A DNA stretch of 64,000 nucleotides from an uncultured Moraxella sp. GTDB lineage: Bacteria; Pseudomonadota; Gammaproteobacteria; Pseudomonadales; Moraxellaceae. Location of the stretch: the NCBI RefSeq assembly GCF_945873075.1, contig NZ_CAMCBS010000008.1, positions 25,016-89,015 on the forward strand, read 5' to 3'. The translations under genes and the position numbers were made by a program. Of this stretch, positions 44,342-53,475 are shown piece by piece. The number at the start of each line of letters is the position of its first letter. The stretch's first letter is position 1. The notes beneath the pieces were generated by a model. That model was not told the DNA's origin. It saw only the letters and a list, made by a program, of their open reading frames with translations, and searched no databases.

Positions 44342-45238
44342 TTATCCACTGTGCTGCTTCAGATACTGATGAATCCAATCAAGCATGGTGCGTACCTTGT
44401 GGCTATGACCAAGCTCGGTGCGATACACCATATAGTATGCGCCACGACCTGCCATTTGGTAGGGGTGGGCTTGGATAAGTTCGCCTTGGTTAAGCTGATT
44501 TTTGACAAATCGCAATGGCACAAGCGCCACACCACAGCCTAGCTTGGCGGCTTTGATACAGGCATTAAAAGTATCAAAACGCACGCCCATCAGTGCCGTA
44601 TCGGTAGGGTGATTTTGTTCGGCAAAATATTCATACCAAGCACGGGGGCGGGTGCGTACTTGTAATAGGTGTGCTGATGCCAGATGTGATAAGTCATTGA
44701 TTTTATCCAAATAATCAGGCGCACAGACCGCTACCGAACATTCATCAAACAGCTTCACCGCTTCCATACCTGCCCACACGCCATCGCCATACACAAAGCC
44801 CATGTCGATATTATCGCCGAGTAGAGCACTGGCTTGTTCGGCAATGTCTAGATGGATGAGTGGATGCGCTTGGCGAAAGCCTTTGAGTGCAGGGATGAGC
44901 CACTGCGCACAAAAAGTTGCGTGCGAGATGATGTGCAAGGTATCGGCTTCAACACCATGTGCCATCAGATTGAGCGTAGAGAGTTCGAGCTGTTGTAGGA
45001 TGTTTTGGGCATCGTGGTAGTAGGCTTGACCGGCAGGGGTCAAAAATAGCCCCGAGCTTGAGCGGTGAAACAGCTGAACGGCAAGCAGTTCTTCAAGTTG
45101 AGCGACTTGCTTACTCACCGCACTTTGGGTCATGTGCAGCTCTTTGCTCGCACGAGTGAAGCTAAGATGACGAGCGGTGCACTCAAAGCACTGCAAGGCG
45201 GTGGTGGATGGATAACGGCGGTAGTTGAGCTGGGTCAT
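44342..45238 (-). CDS. LysR-family transcriptional regulator
   Basis: A 298-residue regulator. The N-terminal winged HTH is STTALQCFECTARHLSFTRA, SKELHMTQSAVSKQVAQLEE and LFHRSSSGLFLTPAGQ, resembling the GcvA/TrpI group; the effector-binding domain spans about 90-295. It is transcribed in the same direction as, and 164 bp upstream of, the aminotransferase gene, and divergent from the luciferase-like gene. It is the obvious candidate regulator of the lysine-degradation genes and perhaps of the divergent one. Confidence 0.9.
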   Translation of the reverse strand: MTQLNYRRYPSTTALQCFECTARHLSFTRASKELHMTQSAVSKQVAQLEELLAVQLFHRSSSGLFLTPAGQAYYHDAQNILQQLELSTLNLMAHGVEADTLHIISHATFCAQWLIPALKGFRQAHPLIHLDIAEQASALLGDNIDMGFVYGDGVWAGMEAVKLFDECSVAVCAPDYLDKINDLSHLASAHLLQVRTRPRAWYEYFAEQNHPTDTALMGVRFDTFNACIKAAKLGCGVALVPLRFVKNQLNQGELIQAHPYQMAGRGAYYMVYRTELGHSHKVRTMLDWIHQYLKQHSG

Positions 45239-45453
45239 GGTGGCGATGGCAATAAGTTATGTCAATTTCACATAGAATAGCATACCGCCACTTGCTTTCA
45301 CAACACACCCAAGCCAAATGACGACATCACCGATTCATGAACTCATCAGTTTATTGTTTTGCTATTGATAAATGCAGGGTGTGCCAATACATTGATGTTG
45401 TATTTTGCTATTTTATGATTTGGCAAGCCCAAGACAGCCATAGGGGGCTGATA

Positions 45454-46494
45454 ATGACTCAAGCAACTAACCAAAATACCAAGCTCTCCATCCTAAACCT
45501 AGTACCCGTCCGCCAAGGTCAGACCAATAAAGACGCCATCAACAGCATGATTGCACTTGCCAAATTTGCCGATCAGGCAGGCTATCATCGCTACTGGATC
45601 GCCGAGCATCACAACACCCGCTCGCTAGTGAGCTCAGCAACTCAAGTACTCATCGGTCATACGCTGTCGCAGACCGATCGCATCCGTGTCGGCAGTGGTG
45701 GGGTGATGCTGCCCAATCACAGTCCGCTGATGGTCGCTGAGCAGTATGGGACGCTTGCGACGATGTATCCAGATCGTGTGGATCTGGGGCTTGGGCGAGC
45801 ACCAGGCACCGATCCCAAGACCGCAGCGGCGCTCAGACGCCATGCACATGATATTTCGCATCAGTTTCCACAGGATATTGCTGATCTGCAGCGATATTTT
45901 GGTGATGATGCAGTACAGAGCGATGTCAAGGCGATCCCCGCCATCGGCACCCAAGTTCCGCTGTATATCCTAGGCTCGAGCACTGACAGTGCATATTTGG
46001 CGGCACGGCTTGGGCTGCCTTATGCCTTTGCCAGTCACTTTGCGCCAGCGCTGATGCCCGAAGCGCTGCATATTTATCGCACTCACTTTGCGCCATCGGA
46101 TACGCTGGATGCGCCGTATGTCATCATCGGCTGTAATGCCATCGTCGCTGACAGCGATCAGCATGCTGAATATCTGGCGACGACACAGCAGCAGTCATTC
46201 TTGAATGTCGTGCGTGGTCGGGGTCAGCCGATGCAGCCGCCTGTCGATGATATGAATGCCATTTGGCTACCGCACGAAAAAGCCGCTGTGATGCACATGA
46301 CCGCCTGCTCATTCATCGGTGGTCGTGATACCGTGAAGGCTCAGCTACAAGCATTCCAATCACGCTATCAAGCCGATGAGCTGATGGTGATGAGTCATAT
46401 TTTTGACGAAAACTTACAACAAAACAGCTATCAGATGCTGTATGATATCGTCCAAGATCTCAATCAGACTGCTGAAGCTGATTTGAGTAGTTAA
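45454..46494 (+). CDS. Luciferase-like (LLM) flavin-dependent oxidoreductase
   Basis: A 346-residue TIM-barrel monooxygenase of the bacterial luciferase family (MsnO8/YhbW-type). It has LSILNLVPVRQGQTNKDAIN, YWIAEHHNTRSLVSSATQVL, RVGSGGVMLPNHSPLMVAEQ, DLGLGRAPGTDPKTAAALRR, YILGSSTDSAYLAARLGLPY and FIGGRDTVKAQLQAF. It uses FMNH2 supplied by a reductase; the substrate is unknown. ATG 45454 with AGGGGG upstream is preferred over the open frame from 45337. It precedes an interrupted Old Yellow Enzyme gene. Confidence 0.88.
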   Translation: MTQATNQNTKLSILNLVPVRQGQTNKDAINSMIALAKFADQAGYHRYWIAEHHNTRSLVSSATQVLIGHTLSQTDRIRVGSGGVMLPNHSPLMVAEQYGTLATMYPDRVDLGLGRAPGTDPKTAAALRRHAHDISHQFPQDIADLQRYFGDDAVQSDVKAIPAIGTQVPLYILGSSTDSAYLAARLGLPYAFASHFAPALMPEALHIYRTHFAPSDTLDAPYVIIGCNAIVADSDQHAEYLATTQQQSFLNVVRGRGQPMQPPVDDMNAIWLPHEKAAVMHMTACSFIGGRDTVKAQLQAFQSRYQADELMVMSHIFDENLQQNSYQMLYDIVQDLNQTAEADLSS

Positions 46495-46585
46495 TGCTAA
46501 ATTGTTTTAATGATTTAATAAATTTAAAATAACAACCAAAATGATTTTTATAAATCTTTTATGATCAATTAAAAAGAGAAACACC

Positions 46586-47328
46586 ATGCCAAGCTTTCGC
46601 CATCTACACACGCCATTTAGCATCAAAAATTTAACGCTCAAAAACCGCATCGTCATGCCACCGATGTGCCAATACCAAGCTACAGACGGTATGCCGAACG
46701 ACTGGCATTATGTGCATTATGTTAGTCGAGCCATTGGCGGCGTGGGCTTGATTATCGTTGAGATGACCAATGTTGCGCCAAATGGACGTATTTCGCCACG
46801 CTGTCTGGGGCTTTGGAATGATGAACAAGCTGACGCATTCAAGCGTATCGTCGATGGCGTACACGCCCAAGGCGCCAAAATCGGTATCCAAATCGCCCAC
46901 GCAGGGCGTAAGGCGCAAGACTGCCCAGATGCCATCGCCCCTAGTGCCATCCACTATGGCAAGCTTGACTATGAAGGGCAAAACCTAATCACGCCAAAGG
47001 CAATGAGTGTGCAGGAGATTGATGATACCATCGCCGCCTTTGTGGCATCGGTGCGTCGTGCGGTGGCGGCAGGCTTTGATGTGATTGAGCTACATGGCGC
47101 GCATGGTTATTTGATTCATCAGTTTAGCTCGCCTAAGTCCAATGTGCGTGATGATGAATATGGTCAAGATAAGTTCTTATTTGGCGAAAAAGTCATCCAA
47201 GCGGTCAAAGCTGTGATGCCTGCTGATATGCCACTGATCATCCGTATCAGCGCCCAAGAATACGGCGAAAATGGCTACGACAGCGACTATGGTGTACAGA
47301 TGGCACAGCGGTTTGCCAAAGCAGGCGT
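46586..47328 (+). pseudogene. Old Yellow Enzyme-type NADH:flavin oxidoreductase, 5' part (interrupted)
   Basis: The first about 248 codons of a YqjM/xenobiotic-reductase-like enzyme: KNRIVMPPMCQYQATDGMPN, GRISPRCLGLWND, GIQIAHAGRKAQ (active-site His), FDVIELHGAHGYLIHQFSSP. The sequence stays normal up to AQRFAKAGV and is then broken by an IS607-type element; the reading frame runs 16 codons into the element and stops at 47377. A truncated protein lacking the last third of the barrel and part of the FMN site would not be active. Confidence 0.92.
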
Positions 47329-47456
47329 TACCCAACAACTACCAGAAATACTAACTTATATCACTAAACACCGATAATTTATATAAAAACCACTTACCAT
47401 TCTAATACCAATGTTGTAATATATAGTTATATTCCACTATTTACTACTATTCATTA

Positions 47457-48131
47457 ATGTACACCTATAAAGATTTGACCAAACCGACTTATCGTCCATC
47501 AGAAGTCGCTAAAATGCTTAATATTCATTACAATACTCTGCGTCTTAAAGATATTGACAGTGGCGGTACTCTGTTTGAACGCACCGATGCAGGTCGTCGC
47601 TATATGACCAAAGATAAGCTGGTTACTTTGTTAAAACAACACCGCTTATGGTATGAAGTTGCCAATACCGATAAAATAGACATCGTCTATGCTCGTGTAT
47701 CATCGCATCAACAAAAAGAAAATGGTGACTTAGACAGACAAGCTGTCAGCATCTTAGAAGCGATTGGGGATTTAAATAATCCTATGGTGATTAAAGATGT
47801 TGGTTCGGGTTTGAATGATAAGCGTAAAGGCCTATTAACCTTAATGGATAAAGTGGCATCTGGTGATGTATCTCGAGTATGTATCACCTATAAAGACCGC
47901 CTTACCCGCTTTGGATTTAACTACCTAGAGAAGTTCTGCTTAAGTCATGGTGCTAAAATCGTACTGGTTGGACAAGAATATCCCAAATCTGCTCAAGAAG
48001 AGCTTGTACACGACATGATGAGCCTAATGGCATCATTTAGCGGTAAGCTGTATGGTATGCGTTCTCGCCACAAAAGCCAAGTAGAAGATTATCAATTAGA
48101 CACCATTATGACAGGTCTTGATGATGAGTGA
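47457..48131 (+). CDS. tnpA: IS607-family serine recombinase TnpA
   Basis: A 224-residue transposase. Residues 10-60 are a MerR/Xis-like winged HTH (YRPSEVAKMLNIHYNTLRLK). The catalytic domain has the serine motif DIVYARVSSHQQ (Ser82), DRQAVSILEAIGD, then DVGSGLNDKRKGLLTLMDKV and the arginine motif CITYKDRLTRFGFNYLEKFC, as in IS607 transposases that carry the DNA-binding domain at the N-terminus. It overlaps tnpB by a few codons. Confidence 0.93.
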   Translation: MYTYKDLTKPTYRPSEVAKMLNIHYNTLRLKDIDSGGTLFERTDAGRRYMTKDKLVTLLKQHRLWYEVANTDKIDIVYARVSSHQQKENGDLDRQAVSILEAIGDLNNPMVIKDVGSGLNDKRKGLLTLMDKVASGDVSRVCITYKDRLTRFGFNYLEKFCLSHGAKIVLVGQEYPKSAQEELVHDMMSLMASFSGKLYGMRSRHKSQVEDYQLDTIMTGLDDE

Positions 48132-49773
48132 CAGTTATTCATTTGCGCAAGATAAGCTTGTGCTGTGCAGTAAAACACTACTACATCCTAAGCACAACAA
48201 AGAAGTCATTGCATATCTTGACGCCCAGCGACGAGAATATGCATATATTCTAAGACGCACCTTTCATGCGTTTAATAATGCTGATGCAGTATACTACCGC
48301 ATCCAAGATAGAATAACACCCAATCATGGCATCTTAATTAGTGAATATCGTAGCTGGATGCAAGATGAGTACAATATCAGTTCAAGAACCGCTGATGCTA
48401 TCATTGGTGAAGCTCGTGGTAAAATTGCATCCGTCAAAGAACTAAACTTGATTAATCTATCCGGTTTAAAGCAAGGATTGGCTGATTTAAATGAACGGTT
48501 GGATGAGAAAATAGAAGTCCTTGCCAAATTACGTAAAAAGGTGTTGGACAAAACAGCAACTACCAAACAACTTGAAAGCTACCAAAGAAGCAAACGTGCT
48601 ATTTGGCAAATCAAACAAAAAATCAATCGTGTTAAACAAAGTATCGCTAAGCTTGAAAAACGCATTGATAGTGGCAAAGTGAATGTTTGCTTTGGTTCTA
48701 AAAGCCTTGCTCGCAAATCGACGGGTACCGATGCCAGCAAAAGACATAAAACTGCGTTTCTTGACCATCGTGATGGACATATGATGTTCATTGGGGATAA
48801 GAACCACAAATCCTGTAATCTTAATTGCCAAATGACCATGATTTATGATAAAGGCATCTACCAATTCCAACTGCGCAAAGATTTTGATTATAAAGATGCC
48901 AAAGGCGATGATAAATATGTGTTTGGACAGGTGAAATTCCACTATCTGGTGGATGAAATCAACCAAGCCTTGCAATATCGACTGGAGAACAGTGGCAAAG
49001 ACAGCACTAGACCTTTAGGTCAAGCTTTAACTTACAACTTTGTTTATAAAAACGGTCGGTATTATATGGTCTGCGTCATTGATATTAACTGCAAAAATAT
49101 CACCGATGACAAACAACCTGTTGTCGCCAACTGTAGCAAAGGTGTGATTGGTATTGATTTTAACAAAGACCATTTGGCGCTATCGTATGTTGATAATAAC
49201 GGTAGGTTACTTGGTATCCAAAAGATTGACTATGAGTTACAAAGTAGTGGTTTTAACAAGAACCAATTTGCGCATATCGCAAAAGAGTTAAGCCAGCTTG
49301 CTCAAGAAAAGCAAATGGCATTGGCGATTGAAGATTTAAACTTTATGCTTAAAAAACAGAAGGCTAAATCTGCTCAAGGTCAGTCTGATATGGGTAAACG
49401 GTCTTATAATAAAATGCTTCACAGCTTGCCATACGCCATGTTTAAACGCTGTATGTTGAGCAGAACCGCAAAAGATTCTGTGTATCTGGTAGGTGTAAAC
49501 CCCGCCTTTACCAGCCTAATTGGTAAAATCAAGTTTGCGCATATGAAGCTAAATGTCCATATGTCAGCGGCATACACCATTGCAAGGCGAGCCTTAGGAT
49601 TTAAAGATAGGTACACTAAACAAGAAGAAGATGCTTATGACAAACTACAAAAACAGCTCAAAGAAAACACCAAAAAACAAAAGAATATCGCCAAATTAGC
49701 CAGAGAAGTGCGATTGGCAAAACAACTTCAAACAAATAACAGCTTAGAACAACAGCTACAAGCTGTGTTCTAA
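48124..49773 (+). CDS. tnpB: TnpB-type RNA-guided nuclease homolog, atypical RuvC
   Basis: About 549 residues, larger than the usual 350-450. The RuvC-I aspartate is in KGVIGIDFNKDHLALSYVD (Asp344), RuvC-II glutamate in MALAIEDLNFML (Glu403). At RuvC-III, where typical TnpB has a CxxC zinc finger followed by DxNAA, this protein has NPAFTSLIGKIKFAH then NVHMSAAYTIARRALGF: no zinc-finger cysteines, and His479 sits where the catalytic Asp is expected. This resembles a divergent TnpB-related branch whose activity is not certain. A long coiled coil (about 110-185) precedes the core. The start is ATG 48121 or 48124, overlapping tnpA. Confidence 0.85.
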   Translation: MSDSYSFAQDKLVLCSKTLLHPKHNKEVIAYLDAQRREYAYILRRTFHAFNNADAVYYRIQDRITPNHGILISEYRSWMQDEYNISSRTADAIIGEARGKIASVKELNLINLSGLKQGLADLNERLDEKIEVLAKLRKKVLDKTATTKQLESYQRSKRAIWQIKQKINRVKQSIAKLEKRIDSGKVNVCFGSKSLARKSTGTDASKRHKTAFLDHRDGHMMFIGDKNHKSCNLNCQMTMIYDKGIYQFQLRKDFDYKDAKGDDKYVFGQVKFHYLVDEINQALQYRLENSGKDSTRPLGQALTYNFVYKNGRYYMVCVIDINCKNITDDKQPVVANCSKGVIGIDFNKDHLALSYVDNNGRLLGIQKIDYELQSSGFNKNQFAHIAKELSQLAQEKQMALAIEDLNFMLKKQKAKSAQGQSDMGKRSYNKMLHSLPYAMFKRCMLSRTAKDSVYLVGVNPAFTSLIGKIKFAHMKLNVHMSAAYTIARRALGFKDRYTKQEEDAYDKLQKQLKENTKKQKNIAKLAREVRLAKQLQTNNSLEQQLQAVF

Positions 49774-49972
49774 AACCAAACCATCAGCAAGGACAGTCCA
49801 AGCACTAGATAGCAACAGACCGCAACCTTGCTCATGTTATCAAGCAAACAACTGACTGAGAATTTACTTGAAATTCAACAGGAACGGTTTGCTACGGGCT
49901 AACGGTACAAGCCTTGACCTGCAAGGGTCTAAAAATCCCATTGTGATGTAATGTTATGATGTTGGGTACCGT
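49774..49972 (+). ncRNA. IS607 right end; probable guide-RNA (omega RNA) scaffold region
   Basis: 199 bp without an ORF between the tnpB stop and the right junction. TnpB systems encode their guide RNA across the tnpB 3' end and this right end, with the guide starting in the flanking DNA. Stem-forming segments are visible, for example CCTTG/CAAGG (49912-49926). If this element follows the rule, the guide would begin at the junction at 49971-49973 and read into the interrupted gene. Assignment rests on family knowledge, not on a recognised covariance model. Confidence 0.45.
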
Positions 49973-50285
49973 GGATATGATTCATGTCAGCGGTGGCGGT
50001 GATGGTGTGCTTACCAAGGGTCATCATCCAGCCTTTGGCGCAGGCTATCAAGTGGGCTTGGCTGATAAAATCAAAAAAGCCACTGACCTGCCCGTCATCG
50101 CTGTGGGTATGCTTGATGATGCGCTGGTCGCTGATTTTGTACTTGAGTCGCAACAAGCCGACCTAGTCGCCATCGGTCGTGGGCTGCTCAGAGACCCGCA
50201 TTGGTGGCTAAATGCTCAACAGAGATTGGGGCTAACAGCACAACAAATGCAAGACTTGCCACCGTCATATGCTCGTGGGTATTGA
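49973..50285 (+). pseudogene. Old Yellow Enzyme-type oxidoreductase, 3' part (interrupted)
   Basis: The C-terminal about 103 codons of the gene broken at 47328. It resumes with DMIHVSGGGDG and continues ITxxxxVGLADKIKKATDLP-like sequence, AVGMLDDALVADFVLESQQA, DLVAIGRGLLRDPHWWLNAQ and PPSYARGY, including the FMN-phosphate loop. Joined to the 5' part it makes about 350 residues, the normal length, with no other damage, so the insertion is recent. Confidence 0.9.
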
Positions 50286-50416
50286 GCATTACTGATAATA
50301 AACTGATGATTAACAGGATAATTAAACCATGTTCCCAAAATTTGCCAAAATCACGGCAGGTTTTGGGAATTTTATGACTTTTGGTAATCCTTAGTGGCAT
50401 ACTCGGAATTTTTTGG

Positions 50417-50422
50417 TATAAT
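50417..50422 (+). promoter_or_regulatory. Probable -10 promoter for trhP operon
   Basis: TTTTTGGTATAAT, an extended -10 (TGN TATAAT) about 57 bp upstream of the trhP ATG. Confidence 0.45.
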
Positions 50423-50478
50423 AAGAATAATTTTCCCAATATTTCTCATACTTTTTAAAAGAATCACACAGGCAGCCG

Positions 50479-51936
50479 ATGATGAGCCAAACCGCCAATC
50501 AACCTACTTCGCCAACCAAAAAAGCCGAACTGCTTTGCCCAGCAGGGACATTCAAAAATATGCAATACGCCTTTGCCTATGGCGCAGATGCCGTCTATGC
50601 AGGGCAGGCGCGTTATAGCTTGCGTGTGCGTAATAATGACTTTGATGAAGATAATCTGCGTCGTGGCATCGAGTATGCACACAGTCTTGGCAAGCAGTTT
50701 TATGTGGTGGTCAATATCCAAGCGCATAATGCCAAGCTTAAGACCTTTATCGAAGACATCCGCCCTGTGATTGAGATGAAGCCTGATGCGCTCATCATGT
50801 CGGATGCAGGCATGATTATGATGGTGCGTGAAGCATTTCCCGAGCAGGCGATTCATCTGTCAGTGCAAGCCAATGCGGTGAACTGGGCGACGGTGAAATT
50901 TTGGAAACAAATGGGCGTCAGCCGTGTCATCGTCAGCCGTGAGCTGTCAATGAAAGAGATTGAGCAAATCATCGCCGAAGTCCCTGATATGGAAATCGAA
51001 GTATTCGTGCATGGTGCGCTGTGCATGGCGTATTCAGGTCGTTGCCTGCTGTCAGGCTATATCAATAAACGAGATGCCAATCAAGGCACTTGCACCAATG
51101 CCTGCCGCTGGTCGTACAATACCTACAAAGCCACCGAGAACGAAACCGGCGACATCGTCCCTGTAACCCAAAGCACAGACACTGCGCAAGTCTTTGTGCC
51201 AAATCAAACAAACGACAGCAACGCCATCGGCACAATTAACCTAAATGGCGATATGGTGATGGGTGATGACTATGTCGAAAAGCCATCAGATGAAGTGGTG
51301 CTCATCGAAGAAGAAGGCCGCCCGGGCGAGCTGATGGCGATGTACGAAGATGAGCATGGCACTTATATCATGAACTCTAAGGACTTGCGTGCGGTGGAGC
51401 TCGTACCTGATTTGGTCAATATGGGCGTACATTCGCTCAAAATCGAAGGGCGTACCAAGTCGCACTACTATGTGGCACGCACCGCCCAAGTCTATCGCCG
51501 TGCGATTGATGATGCAGTGGCAGGCAAGCCATTTGACACCAGTCTCATCACAGCACTGGATGGGCTTGCCAATCGTGGCTATACCGAAGGATTCTTGCGC
51601 CGTCATGTCCATAGCGACTACCAAAACTATGAATACGGCTCATCCAAGACCGATCATCAGCAGTTCGTCGCCGAAGTCTCTGCCATCAGTGATGAGCGAC
51701 TCACCCTAGAAGTCAAAAACAAACTGATGGTCGGCGACACCATCGAAATCATGACCCCGCAAGGCAATATCACCTACACACTTGATCAGATGTGGAACAA
51801 AAAAGGCGAGCCAATCGATGGCGCGCTGGGCTCTGGCTGGATCTGCCAAATTATCAATCCATTCAAAGATATGGATCATGATGTGCTAAAATTCGCCCTA
51901 ATCATGAAACAGGTTAATGAGCCGATTTATACATGA
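50479..51936 (+). CDS. trhP: tRNA 5-hydroxyuridine synthesis protein TrhP (peptidase U32 family, YegQ)
   Basis: A 485-residue U32-family protein. It begins KKAELLCPAGTFKNMQYAFA and GADAVYAGQARYSLRVRNND, and has the cysteine-rich centre FVHGALCMAYSGRCLLSGYI, RDANQGTCTNACRWSYNTYK, and the PF01136 signature region SLKIEGRTKSHYYVARTAQV. TrhP hydroxylates U34 of several tRNAs and needs an iron-sulfur cluster. An extra acidic segment (about 220-285, TQSTDTAQVFVPNQTNDSNA and beyond) lies between the cysteine block and SKDLRAVE. ATG 50482 is an alternative start. It overlaps the next gene as ATGA, and a YfhL-type ferredoxin gene follows that. Confidence 0.9.
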   Translation: MMSQTANQPTSPTKKAELLCPAGTFKNMQYAFAYGADAVYAGQARYSLRVRNNDFDEDNLRRGIEYAHSLGKQFYVVVNIQAHNAKLKTFIEDIRPVIEMKPDALIMSDAGMIMMVREAFPEQAIHLSVQANAVNWATVKFWKQMGVSRVIVSRELSMKEIEQIIAEVPDMEIEVFVHGALCMAYSGRCLLSGYINKRDANQGTCTNACRWSYNTYKATENETGDIVPVTQSTDTAQVFVPNQTNDSNAIGTINLNGDMVMGDDYVEKPSDEVVLIEEEGRPGELMAMYEDEHGTYIMNSKDLRAVELVPDLVNMGVHSLKIEGRTKSHYYVARTAQVYRRAIDDAVAGKPFDTSLITALDGLANRGYTEGFLRRHVHSDYQNYEYGSSKTDHQQFVAEVSAISDERLTLEVKNKLMVGDTIEIMTPQGNITYTLDQMWNKKGEPIDGALGSGWICQIINPFKDMDHDVLKFALIMKQVNEPIYT

Positions 51937-53051
51937 GTGATGAATTAACCGAGCTATTACAAGCTGAAAAATCTAATCCAAACGACGATCAGTTATTAAG
52001 CAAAATCGCTTTTTATTATCTTGCTAATCCTGATGGTCGCAAGGATTTGGAATATTTCAAAAAGGCTTATGAGGCTAATCCAAATATCAAAAACACCCAT
52101 AATTATGCTTTTTGGGCATATTATGAATATGGCGAAACTGACTTGGCTTTACCGTTATTTAAAGCGTTAATCGCCAAAAATCCAAAGTCATTTTATCCAT
52201 ATATTGTGTATGCCAACCTTTTGTTTTCACCATCGGACTATAGCAATACTGCCAATATTCAAGCGATTAACAATCATTCTGATTTATTGATTGAATTATA
52301 TCAAAAATCTATAATCTTATTTAATAATACGCCACAAGATTATCAGAATAGCCATCAACATGAGCTTGCTTATCTTTATAATAATTTAGCTAATTTTTAT
52401 GTCGCTCAACAGGATTTTACAAAGGCTGATGAGTGTTATAATCAAGCGATTGATATATTTTCTGATATGTTGCAAGATAAGCATTCTTGCCTGAATGATG
52501 AATCTATCAAAGATTATCTTTGTTCAATTGCTTTAAATAAAGTGCGTTTAAATGTCATTAATAATGACTTAGCAACCGCCAAGAAATTTTTGGTATTGGC
52601 AGAAAGTTACAATACTGACTCCCGCTTGGATATTGCTTATTGTTATGCGCTGATGGGTGATTATCAACAATCTTACCAGACGCTAAATGGGAAATTTAAT
52701 TTTCATTTTAGCTGGACATGGCTTTGTTATGCCATTTGGCAGACAGATATGACTGCGTGGCAAGCTTATGTAAAAGGCTTGATTGATGCAGAAATGGTGC
52801 AAATCCAAGAATATCAAGATGAGTTGGCAAATTGTAAAGACAGTGAAAAACAAGACATCCAAGACACCATTCAATATCATCAAGATGAGTTGGCTCAAAT
52901 CAGCCAATTTATAGATACACCGCCTACCCCCGAGTTGTCTGCAAAAGAACAATGCTTGGCAGATTTGCATTATTTTTATAAGTGTTGGCTATTGGGCTGT
53001 GAAAATTGTCATAATCTGACCAATGATGACAATGAATGGATCGGCGCATAA
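51933..53051 (+). CDS. TPR-repeat protein, unknown
   Basis: A 372-residue soluble helical protein with tetratricopeptide-like repeats (for example DQLLSKIAFYYLANPDGRKD, THNYAFWAYYEYGETDLALP, LAYLYNNLANFYVAQQDFTK, DECYNQAIDIF). Its base composition is clearly more AT-rich than the genes on either side. It overlaps trhP as ATGA and precedes the ferredoxin gene by 26 bp, so it is expressed with both. It could be a partner scaffold or a transferred gene inserted into an existing trhP-yfhL pair. No specific family recognised. Confidence 0.75.
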   Translation: MSDELTELLQAEKSNPNDDQLLSKIAFYYLANPDGRKDLEYFKKAYEANPNIKNTHNYAFWAYYEYGETDLALPLFKALIAKNPKSFYPYIVYANLLFSPSDYSNTANIQAINNHSDLLIELYQKSIILFNNTPQDYQNSHQHELAYLYNNLANFYVAQQDFTKADECYNQAIDIFSDMLQDKHSCLNDESIKDYLCSIALNKVRLNVINNDLATAKKFLVLAESYNTDSRLDIAYCYALMGDYQQSYQTLNGKFNFHFSWTWLCYAIWQTDMTAWQAYVKGLIDAEMVQIQEYQDELANCKDSEKQDIQDTIQYHQDELAQISQFIDTPPTPELSAKEQCLADLHYFYKCWLLGCENCHNLTNDDNEWIGA

Positions 53052-53074
53052 TTCGGACAAATAAAAGACGCTAA

Positions 53075-53335
<261 letters not shown>

Positions 53336-53347
53336 AACCTATTATCC

Positions 53348-53379
53348 GCCTGTGAATCACTGTATCACAGGCTTTTTTT
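53348..53379 (+). terminator. Terminator of the trhP-TPR-yfhL unit
   Basis: Stem GCCTGTGA / TCACAGGC with a 9-base loop and T7. Confidence 0.85.
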
Positions 53380-53475
53380 GTGGCTTATTGATAGCCAAAC
53401 ATCAATCTTAATACATCTATAAATACAAATAATTCCCATTTATTTTATCAAATAGTACCAATTATCATTTACAAC

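Larger units (their letters stand above)
47329..49972 (+). mobile_element. IS607-type insertion sequence (tnpA + tnpB)
   Basis: About 2.64 kb. Both halves of the interrupted gene survive, so the limits can be read: the native sequence must be GCAGGCGTGGATATG, giving a GT dinucleotide at each junction (47327-47328 and 49971-49972) and no longer duplication. Just inside the junctions is a 9-bp inverted repeat, TACCCAACA (47329-47337) and its complement (49960-49968). A dinucleotide core agrees with serine-recombinase chemistry. Inside are tnpA, tnpB and about 200 bp of non-coding right end. Confidence 0.88.
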
